From JABCYV01 sp963729325 (lineage in GTDB: Bacteria; Acidobacteriota; Terriglobia; Terriglobales; Acidobacteriaceae), in NCBI GenBank assembly GCA_963729325.1, contig CAVSNS010000007.1:152116-216115 (forward strand): 64,000 nucleotides of DNA. The letters run 5' to 3'. The notes beneath the pieces were generated by a model, which worked only from the letters and a program-made list of their open reading frames with translations, made no database searches and had not been told where the DNA came from. The first letter of the stretch is position 1; each line of letters starts with the position of its first letter. This document shows positions 57,822 to 64,000 of this stretch, one piece after another. The translations under genes were made by a program, and so were the position numbers.

Positions 57822-59297
57822 GTGGTGACGAGGAGCCTACTCATCGGTGTGCAAGTATTCCTTGCAGCTTTGGTCTGGGCCCAGACCGTTTCGCCGCCGG
57901 AGCCTCCGCAGGTGCAATCGGAGAATCACGTCGTATCTCTTACGCTGCATGCAGTGAATGAAAATGGCCGGGATACTTTCGCTTTCGACGGTCGAACGGT
58001 GGCCCCAGTCATCCGCGCTTCCCCTGGTGACGTCCTCAAAATCACCTACTTCAACGATCTTCCTTCCAAGCCCCCGGAGACTTGTGCGGTGAATCCCTGC
58101 ATGGACATGACGAATTTGCACTTTCATGGCCTCAGCGTCTCGCCGGATACCCCGCAAGATGACGTACTAACAATGTTGGCCAAGCCTGGCCAGGTATTGC
58201 GCTACTCGGTTGAGATTCCGCGAGATCATCCGCCGGGTCTGTTCTGGTACCACACTCATCCTCACGGCGAGAGCCACCGGCAAGTATTGGATGGAATGTC
58301 AGGAGCCATCGTCGTCGAGGGAATAGACCGTTATGTACCTGAAGTAGAACGGCTGCGCGAGCGGGTGATCGTTGTGCGCGGCCGCTCCATCGAGCATGAT
58401 CCGAATGCCGCCGCGCTCATGCGCGATGTTGAAATTCCATCAAAGGGATGTCGAGGAGAAGCGGAGGCAGTGGAGGAAATCTTCACCGTGAACGGGGTCG
58501 TTCGCCCGCGAATCGAGATCGCGCCTGAAGAGCGGCAGTTTTGGCGTATCGTGAACGCTTCGGCGGACCGGTATTTGGACCTGCAACTGGATGGACAGAC
58601 ATTTGAAATCGTGGCGCTTGACGGGATGCCGCTCGCATACCACGATCCCAAACATCCAACGAGGGTCGCCGATCATTTACTGCTTGCGCCTGCGGGGCGA
58701 CTCGAAGCTGTCGTTACCGGTCCCGCGCGCGGCACACATACTGCTCTGCGTACGCTTTGCGTGGATACGGGTCCGGACGGGGACCCCAATCCGGGGATGG
58801 TGCTGGCGGATTTGGTGCAACCCAGTCCAGATCAACCCAGGCCAAACTTAACGCCCGAGCAAGTGCATGCAGTCGACAATCGCCCGCCGCTGTACAAGTT
58901 GATCGATGTAGAGCCGCTGAAGAAAGCTGCACCGGACTTCATCGTGACCTTCACCGAGGACAAAAACGGCTTCTACATCAATGGCCGCAAGTTTGCGCCC
59001 GACGCAAGTCCGATGACCAGCATTCGCGTAGGTACTTATCAGCATTGGCGCATTGTCAATCGAACCGCCGAACTGCATCCTTTCCACATACATCAGGTGC
59101 ACTTCCTGGCTTATGCAGAAAACGGCGTCCCCCTTGAGCATCCAGCGTGGCTGGATACGGTGAATGTTCCGTTTGGCGGTTTTGTTGATGTCATCTTGGA
59201 TGTCACTGACCCTGTCGTCAAGGGCATGTCGGTATTTCATTGCCATCTGCTGAATCACGAAGACAAAGGAATGATGGCCAAGATCGTGTTCAAGTAG
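57822..59297 (+). CDS. Multicopper oxidase, three-domain
   Basis: 491 residues. Signal peptide 1-20. Copper ligands are in all four expected blocks: LHFHGLS (His100, His102), WYHTHPHGE (His144, 146), HPFHIHQVHF and FHCHLLNHEDKGMM, which combine the T1, T2 and T3 sites; the Met after the last His is a T1 axial candidate. Periplasmic laccase/CueO-type oxidase, likely acting on Cu(I), phenols or Fe(II). GTG at 57822. Lies in a run with metallothionein and DUF3300 genes. Confidence 0.9.
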   Translation: MVTRSLLIGVQVFLAALVWAQTVSPPEPPQVQSENHVVSLTLHAVNENGRDTFAFDGRTVAPVIRASPGDVLKITYFNDLPSKPPETCAVNPCMDMTNLHFHGLSVSPDTPQDDVLTMLAKPGQVLRYSVEIPRDHPPGLFWYHTHPHGESHRQVLDGMSGAIVVEGIDRYVPEVERLRERVIVVRGRSIEHDPNAAALMRDVEIPSKGCRGEAEAVEEIFTVNGVVRPRIEIAPEERQFWRIVNASADRYLDLQLDGQTFEIVALDGMPLAYHDPKHPTRVADHLLLAPAGRLEAVVTGPARGTHTALRTLCVDTGPDGDPNPGMVLADLVQPSPDQPRPNLTPEQVHAVDNRPPLYKLIDVEPLKKAAPDFIVTFTEDKNGFYINGRKFAPDASPMTSIRVGTYQHWRIVNRTAELHPFHIHQVHFLAYAENGVPLEHPAWLDTVNVPFGGFVDVILDVTDPVVKGMSVFHCHLLNHEDKGMMAKIVFK

Positions 59298-59399
59298 TAG
59301 GCGAGTGCAGGTGACAGTTTGAGTTGAAGGTCATAGTGGAGGAAATACCTGAACATCTCAGGGTGCGATGAAGTTGGTGAACAATAGCAGAGTAATTTT

Positions 59400-59540
59400 A
59401 TGATCAAAGTACAGCGGCTAGGTTACGCACTTTTATCGATTGCGATCGCCACCGTGTCGGCGTATTCGCAACAGACGGCCGGAGAATATGTTGCGCCGTC
59501 GCAAGCGGTTCCAAGGGGCAGTGCTCCGATTCAGGCTGCC
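59400..59540 (+). CDS. Exported protein, N-terminal fragment cut at the junction
   Basis: ATG at 59400 gives a signal peptide (LGYALLSIAIATVSAYS) and about 20 further residues (QQTAGEYVAPSQAVP) before the sequence changes character near 59,530-59,545. The rest of the gene is missing; beyond the junction the same bases encode the hpnJ fragment on the other strand. Confidence 0.6.
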
Positions 59541-59545
59541 GTCGG
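59528..59545. other. Junction between acidobacterial-type and alphaproteobacterial-type DNA
   Basis: The exported-protein gene on the plus strand and hpnJ on the minus strand are both cut here: hpnJ loses conservation after VAVDPDGSL, the plus gene after about 45 residues. No transposase, tRNA gene or direct repeat is seen, so this is either an assembly join or an illegitimate recombination. Confidence 0.6.
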
Positions 59546-59876
59546 GATCGACTGCGACCTTGGCGCCGACAAGCCCGACCTTCAGGCACGGATTCACCGC
59601 TTTCAGCGCCTTGATAGTCGCAACGTCGGAGGCAAATGACGGCGCCGAGGTGTGCAGGACTGCCAGATCGTAGTCCCGGGCACTTGCTGCGACCTGTTCG
59701 CGTTTTATGCGATGCGGCGGCGCATCGACGAGTTTGCTGCCCTCGACAAGAGCGGCCGGCTGAGCGAGCCACGTCGGATACCAAAATGAGCGGATTTCGC
59801 GCCGAGCCTGGTATCGCGATCCCGCTCCGCCATCGAAGCCTTCAAACGAGGGCGCCTGAAGGAACAGAGTTCGCAT
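59541..59876 (-). CDS. hpnJ: HpnJ hopanoid radical-SAM protein, N-terminal fragment
   Basis: About 112 residues: MRTLFLQAPSFEGFDGGAGSRY, FWYPTWLAQPAALVEGSKLVDAPPH, YDLAVLHTSAPSF and LKVGLVGAKVAVDPDGSL, the cobalamin-binding-like N-terminal domain of HpnJ, which converts glycosylated hopanoid to the cyclitol ether form. The Cys motif of the radical-SAM domain is not present because the gene is cut at the junction. ATG at 59876 lies within the 3' end of hpnI. Confidence 0.8.
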
Positions 59877-61068
59877 TGCGGCTTACCTCTCCAGTATAAG
59901 CAAGCGTATTGTCGGCCAGCACGGCATAACGGCGCCCGCGCCATTCCACGGCCCGACCAAAAAAGCTGGCAAAAAACACGGCGCACGAGACTATGTCGCG
60001 CAGCGGTCCCATCCAAAAAGGATTGCTTTGCAGGCGCAAGGCGCGATCGAGCTGCATCTGAAGGCTGAAGCGGCAGCCGAGCGCGGCAATCACAATGATA
60101 CTGGCCGGAGTGATGCCTCCCAACAACGTACCGAGGAGTGCCAGAGGAAAAGCGTGGGTAACCCCCGTCCCGATAAAGCCAAACGCGTCGACGAACCGGA
60201 TCGTCCGCGCCCAGCGCAATTCGTGATGGAATAGATCTCGCGCGGTCTGATGCGTGCAGGCATGCTCGACGGTCAGCGATGGGATCGCGACCGCCAGACC
60301 CGCGCGCCGCACCATTTCGCCGATTGCATAATCATCGGCAAGCTGGTCGACGACCGAATGAAAGCCGCCGATCATCGCCAGCGTGGTCTTCCGCAGCGCA
60401 ATCGTTGAGCCAAAGCATGGTTTGGCGAGACCGAGCTTGAGCCCGACCAGTACGCTCGGCAAAAAGTGATGATCGATTGCCGCCGCGGCAAGACGAGCCC
60501 ACAAGCCCGGCGCCGCGGCGCTGCGGTAAAGACAAGTCACGAGCCCTACGCCAGGCTCGTCAATGGCGCCCACGATGTTTGTCAGATAGTCGGGATCGAC
60601 AATGATGTCGCTGTCGGACAGAACCAGGACGTCATGGCGAGCCTTGGCCGCCAGGTTGATCAAATTCGAGACTTTGCGATTGCTACCGTGACTGAACGAA
60701 TTGACCACGAGTTCGATATCGCAATCGTGGAACTCGGCGATCAGACTGTCAACGACATCGATCGCGGGATCGGCGCGGTCTTCCACGCCAAACACGATCT
60801 GAACCGGGCCCGGATAGTCTTGAACGCAAAAGCTGGCCAAATTCGCAAAAAGGCCAGGTTCAGCCCCATGAAGCGGCTTGAGGATGGTGACGGATGGAAA
60901 GCTGTTGGCCGGCGCAAGCTCGGAGCGAACAAATCCGCGGACGAGCAGCCCCGCGGCGAGCGCGTAGACGCAGCCGCAAACGGCGGCCGCGTAGCAAATG
61001 ACCGACGCTACACCAGTAGCCTCAACGAAAAAGACGTCCACGTCGCCCCACCCAAGCCAGGCACCCAT
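59842..61068 (-). CDS. hpnI: HpnI hopanoid glycosyltransferase
   Basis: 408 residues, GT2 family. N-terminal helix (ASVICYAAAVCGCVYALAAGLLV), then SFPSVTILKPLHGAEPGLFANLASFC, VLSDSDIIVDPDYLTNIV (DxD), LADDYAIGEMVRRAG and FHHELRWARTIR (the QxxRW-like box), followed by three C-terminal helices. HpnI adds N-acetylglucosamine to bacteriohopanetetrol, and HpnJ and HpnK act after it. The start may be GTG at 61044. It is transcribed towards hpnJ as in alphaproteobacterial hopanoid clusters. Confidence 0.85.
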   Translation of the reverse strand: MGAWLGWGDVDVFFVEATGVASVICYAAAVCGCVYALAAGLLVRGFVRSELAPANSFPSVTILKPLHGAEPGLFANLASFCVQDYPGPVQIVFGVEDRADPAIDVVDSLIAEFHDCDIELVVNSFSHGSNRKVSNLINLAAKARHDVLVLSDSDIIVDPDYLTNIVGAIDEPGVGLVTCLYRSAAAPGLWARLAAAAIDHHFLPSVLVGLKLGLAKPCFGSTIALRKTTLAMIGGFHSVVDQLADDYAIGEMVRRAGLAVAIPSLTVEHACTHQTARDLFHHELRWARTIRFVDAFGFIGTGVTHAFPLALLGTLLGGITPASIIVIAALGCRFSLQMQLDRALRLQSNPFWMGPLRDIVSCAVFFASFFGRAVEWRGRRYAVLADNTLAYTGEVSRNANSVPSGALV

Positions 61069-61252
61069 GGAACCCGGCCATTTTGTCCCAAGTTAGGCGA
61101 GCCTCGCACGCGTGGGAAAGCACGGTCAATACGCGCCCACAGACCAATCGCCGCATTCAGGCTGTCTTTATTTCACCATCAAGGCGGAAAATTCCGACGG
61201 TGCCGCTGGGCTAATCAACGGGGCGTTCCGACATGCGCGTTCGGCTGTTCGC

Positions 61253-62227
61253 CTATTTGTGCTTGAACAGCAGCCGCCGGCCCTCCATTGCTTGCCAAAT
61301 CATGAGCGACGGCACGCCGAGAACCACATCCGGAATTCGCTTGACGAGCGCCAGTCCGAGCGCGGTTTCGGCCGGCACACCAAACACCACGCATGCAGCA
61401 ATCAAAGTGCCGTCCTGCACGCCGAGCCCGCCGGGCAACGGAAAGGCAGCAGCGCGGCTCGCCTGGCCGAGGCTCTCGATTGCCACTGCGGCAGCGTAGG
61501 TCACCGGGTATCCCATAAAGGCAAGCGCGATCCACACTTCCGTTGCGTTGACGAAGAGTATCGCCAAGTGAACGAGAAACGATGCGGAGAGACCGCGATG
61601 GTTTCGCCAAAGCTGTTGCAAGGTGTCGCCGAGACCCGCAACGTGGCTAAAGGCGGCCCATTGGCGCCGTTCGCCGAATTCAACCAGTCGCCTCATGACC
61701 GGCTCGAAGGCGCCAAAATTCAACGCCAGGAAAAATCCGGCCACTGCCGGCGTTGCGACGGCGAGCGTGATAGCAATCGGCGCCGTAAGATGGTTGCTGT
61801 CGGCATGAGCCACGAGGACGCCGAGCCCCGCCAAGACAAAGATCATCAGGCACACAACCTGGACAAATATGTCGATAAGAACGCTTGCGAGCGCGAGACT
61901 GCCGCCGATGATTCCCAATTGGGCAATAAGCCTCGCACCGATGATGTCGCCGCCAACGAGAGCAACCGGGAACAGGGAATTTATCGCTTCACGAATAAAC
62001 CGCACGCCAACGAAGGGAAGCGGCGCGCAAGCTACGGCCGGTTTGAGGAGAAGCCACCATCCGATGCCGGCCGCCGCGAGGGCTGCGGCTCTGACAAGTA
62101 TGACGAATACCGCTCCCCATCCCGCGCTGGCCACCGCTTGGCCGACAGAGCCGAACCCGAAATAAGCCGTCAGACCAGTTAAAAGCGCCAAGCCGAACAG
62201 CGCGGCGAGCGTTCCCAGGAACTTCAT
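61253..62227 (-). CDS. hpnL: HpnL-like membrane protein (lysylphosphatidylglycerol synthase TM family)
   Basis: 324 residues, about eight hydrophobic helices: LGTLAALFGLALLTGLTAYFGF, GAVFVILVRAAALAAAGIGWW, ALVGGDIIGARLIAQLG, ASVLIDIFVQVVCLMIFVL, SRAAAFPLPGGLGVQDG, with the last box typical of the flippase-like MprF/LPG_synthase family. In hopanoid clusters this gene is called hpnL and is thought to move a lipid or its precursor. ATG at 62227 (MKFLGTLAAL). The 184 bp to hpnI hold no evident gene. Confidence 0.75.
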   Translation of the reverse strand: MKFLGTLAALFGLALLTGLTAYFGFGSVGQAVASAGWGAVFVILVRAAALAAAGIGWWLLLKPAVACAPLPFVGVRFIREAINSLFPVALVGGDIIGARLIAQLGIIGGSLALASVLIDIFVQVVCLMIFVLAGLGVLVAHADSNHLTAPIAITLAVATPAVAGFFLALNFGAFEPVMRRLVEFGERRQWAAFSHVAGLGDTLQQLWRNHRGLSASFLVHLAILFVNATEVWIALAFMGYPVTYAAAVAIESLGQASRAAAFPLPGGLGVQDGTLIAACVVFGVPAETALGLALVKRIPDVVLGVPSLMIWQAMEGRRLLFKHK

Positions 62228-62567
62228 CGCGCGTCGATTGCTGTCTGTGATTGCGCTACCGCGCACGGTAAAGTTCGCCGCCGAATGTCGCTCAATCCAT
62301 TGCGGATGTTCATCAACCCAAACCTGCCCGATGCGATGTCAAAATGTCAGCGACAACAGCCAGATTAGCCGCTCGGCCACTATTTTGGCTACCCAAGGCG
62401 CCATGGCTGTCCGCATTTCGCGTCTGTCTTGTCGGGATGCCGGGGAAGTGCGAAAATTCACGCCAGGTAAGGAGTCATTCGGGGAATTCCTGTTGAATAC
62501 CAATCCGGCGCGAGTAGCCGGGCGGGGCATTATGCCCATGCCCGTTGTGCTCATGTCCGTTGTGTGG
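62228..62567. other. Divergent intergenic region, 340 bp
   Basis: Between hpnL (minus) and the porin gene (plus). The plus frame is open back to 62238, with several ATG codons in frame (62532, 62553, 62568, 62583), but has no signal peptide until about 62583. No terminator or RNA gene was recognised. Confidence 0.4.
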
Positions 62568-63440
62568 ATGTCGTTGAACAGCATGCGTTTGGTAATCTCG
62601 ATAGTTCTCGCGCTCGCGCCGGGCATCGCCGCGGCGGCCGATTTGCCGCCCGCCGCGCCAGAACCGCCGACCGCTCCGGCGGTCTATGCGCCGCCTCAAC
62701 CGGAATGGACGGTTACAATAGGGGTGGAGCCCCGCATTGTTCCGGCTTGGCCAGGGGCCTCCGACAGCAGATTTGGCCTTTCCGTCCTGCCGCTGTTCAG
62801 CATTCGCAAGGCGGGCACGCCTCCTGAGTTCTTCGGAGCGCGCGACAGTTTCGGCTTCAACATTCTTGATCTCGGCCAGTTTCAACTTGGCCCGGTCGGC
62901 AAGCTGATTTGGCAACGCAAAGCGTCGTCTTATACCGCGTTGAATGGGTTGGGAAACGTCAATTACGCGATACAAGCCGGCGGCTTCGCTCAATACTGGC
63001 CGTTACCTTGGCTGCGCCTGCGGACCGAGGTTCGCCAAGGTTTTGGCGGCGAAACAGGTGTCACCGGCGACGTGTTCCTGGATGCCGTCGTTCCGATGGG
63101 GCAATTTCGGCTGTCCGGCGGACCGCGGATGACGCTGCAATCAACCGCCGCGGTGAGTCCGTATTTCAGCATCACTCAGGCGCAGTCCATCGGCTCGACG
63201 GTTTCGGGCCTGGCCGCGCTGCCCGTCTATAACGCCAGCGGCGGTCTGTATTCCTACGGCGCCGGTGGCCAAGTGGAGTATTTCTTCAATCAACAATGGT
63301 CCGCCCACACGCTGATGGAGTACGAGCGGCTCACCGGCTCCACAGCCGAGTCCCCGCTGGTGACGCAACGCGGCTCGCCGAACCAATTCACCTTCGGTGT
63401 GGGTGCTACTTATTCCTTCAACATACGGCAGTTCTGGTGA
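62568..63440 (+). CDS. MipA/OmpV-family outer membrane protein
   Basis: About 290 residues. Signal peptide RLVISIVLALAPGIAAAADLPPAAP, then a beta-barrel: WTVTIGVEPRIVPAWPGASDSRFG, GFNILDLGQFQLGPVGKLIWQR, RLRTEVRQGFGGETGVTGDVFLDAV, TAAVSPYFSITQAQS, SYGAGGQVEYFFNQQWSAHTLMEYERLTG and the C-terminal TFGVGATYSFNIRQFW with an aromatic end as in outer-membrane barrels. The family binds scaffolding or acts in resistance. The Pro-rich linker (PEPPTAPAVYAPP) is typical of Bradyrhizobium-like proteins. ATG at 62568 or 62583. Confidence 0.8.
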   Translation: MSLNSMRLVISIVLALAPGIAAAADLPPAAPEPPTAPAVYAPPQPEWTVTIGVEPRIVPAWPGASDSRFGLSVLPLFSIRKAGTPPEFFGARDSFGFNILDLGQFQLGPVGKLIWQRKASSYTALNGLGNVNYAIQAGGFAQYWPLPWLRLRTEVRQGFGGETGVTGDVFLDAVVPMGQFRLSGGPRMTLQSTAAVSPYFSITQAQSIGSTVSGLAALPVYNASGGLYSYGAGGQVEYFFNQQWSAHTLMEYERLTGSTAESPLVTQRGSPNQFTFGVGATYSFNIRQFW

Positions 63441-63646
63441 GCCGCCTGCTTACGGCGCGGTGGGGCGCGCTCGCAATCGGATCATCGAAGCTGGGGGAAG
63501 TCTTCCGTTGGCATCCTTATTGCTTAATATGGGACGGTTTTTGGGGAATCGATGACAGAAATGATGCTCGGTGAAGCGGCGGCGTCGGCGATGTCGCCGG
63601 TTTCGCGCTCAAATATCAACATCCCATTGTCATCGCCTTTGTCGGC

Positions 63647-64000
63647 ATGGCCTTCGAGGCCAAAATCGCTGCCGGGCCAGGTGTGCTCGTCGTCTGCCGC
63701 AACAACCGGCGTGATTTGGCTTCGGTGGCCGGCAGCGCTGCACGGAAAGGCTACCGCGGCATCATCAGCTTCGGCGTCGCCGGAGGGCTTGCCGCCAACC
63801 TTCGTACCGGAGACTGGGTCGTTGCATCTCACGTCCTGGAAACCGCAAGTTACACGCTCGACCGACGCGGCCTGGTCGAACAGCCTCCTGGAGGCGATCG
63901 CGGGAGCAAGCTACGCGCCGATCCTCGGCGTGGATACTCCCGTCGCCGAACCGACAATGAAACGAGATCTGCACCTAGCGACCGGCGCTGCCGCGGTCGA
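63647..64000 (+). CDS. hpnG: HpnG hopanoid-associated phosphorylase, partial and frameshifted
   Basis: VGMAFEAKIAAGPGVLVVC and YRGIISFGVAGGLAANLRTGDWVVAS are the nucleoside-phosphorylase-fold signature of HpnG, which removes adenine from adenosylhopane. Family-like text continues upstream (HPIVIAFVG) to about 63600, so the true start may lie there in another frame. A shift near 63865 leads to SLLEAIAGASYAPILGVDTPV and the family end ATGAAAV at the window edge. Sequence leaves the window before its C-terminus. Confidence 0.75.
   Translation, partial: MAFEAKIAAGPGVLVVCRNNRRDLASVAGSAARKGYRGIISFGVAGGLAANLRTGDWVVASHVLETASYTLDRRGLVEQPPGGDRGSKLRADPRRGYSRRRTDNETRSAPSDRRCRGR

Noticed and set aside
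60466..61266. Plus-strand frame opposite hpnI
   Set aside because: Shadow of the glycosyltransferase; DxD and RW boxes are on the minus strand.
61112..62182. Long plus-strand frame opposite hpnL
   Set aside because: Highly charged, no helices or motifs; typical antisense frame of GC-rich hpnL.
1..64000. tRNA, rRNA or CRISPR arrays
   Set aside because: No T-loop plus acceptor pairing, rRNA core sequence or regularly spaced direct repeats were seen on either strand.

Overview
The window reads as about 59.5 kb of an acidobacterial-type chromosome (Acidobacteriota, probably a soil Terriglobia/Koribacter-like lineage) joined at about 59,530-59,545 to about 4.5 kb that looks alphaproteobacterial (Bradyrhizobium/Rhodopseudomonas-like hopanoid genes). 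Placement is inferred from gene content: a DUF1111 di-heme protein, twin GAF-PP2C phosphatase, DUF3300 and DUF2950 proteins, exported proteins of a type common in acidobacteria, and many Tat/Sec-exported enzymes. It was not computed from a phylogeny.

Layout. 1-6.1 kb: amidohydrolase tail, di-heme oxidoreductase, lysA, GAF-GAF-PP2C phosphatase, hpt. 6.2-13.8 kb: UPF0173 hydrolase, O-methyltransferase, epimerase plus CPBP protease pair, LmbE deacetylase, decayed FAD oxidase, sulfite-oxidase-like protein, prenyl diphosphate synthase. 13.8-25.4 kb: receiver protein, xseB, fused homocysteine methyltransferase/MTHF reductase, propeller lipoprotein, penicillin acylase, Fur, two zinc-ribbon membrane paralogues, DHH protein, ABC pair, DUF2127 protein. 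25.4-35.8 kb: a carbohydrate locus with a Tat-exported glycoamylase-like (GH144-type) protein, GH39, a GT84 cyclic beta-1,2-glucan synthase-like protein that lacks the GH94 module, and an ABC exporter. 36-43.5 kb: RNase II/R-type enzyme, ABC-F ATPase, sedolisin, cytochrome c-PQQ sugar dehydrogenase. 43.5-53.4 kb: a signalling block with eight consecutive minus-strand genes (exported protein, receiver, MEDS protein, two kinase/regulator pairs, stand-alone AAA sigma-54 activator) converging on an aldo/keto reductase that has a good -24/-12 promoter. 53.7-59.3 kb: metallothionein, DUF3300, DUF2950, potassium channel, aldo/keto reductase, multicopper oxidase. 59.5-64 kb: hpnJ fragment, hpnI, hpnL-like gene, MipA/OmpV-like porin, start of hpnG.

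A striking property is the density of single-base frame changes inside otherwise well conserved proteins, including housekeeping genes (lysA, ispA, metF-type, RNase) and the alphaproteobacterial part. I read most of these as sequence or assembly error, and give the whole gene span with the approximate shift sites. The FAD oxidase at 10.2-11.5 kb looks decayed beyond that.

The best candidates for new biology are (i) the beta-1,2-glucan locus, in which the synthase stops where the length-controlling GH94 domain normally begins, and (ii) the signalling block, where a receiver-only protein sits next to a sigma-54 activator without a regulatory domain, a possible split NtrC-like switch, with sigma-54-type promoter matches at two neighbouring genes.
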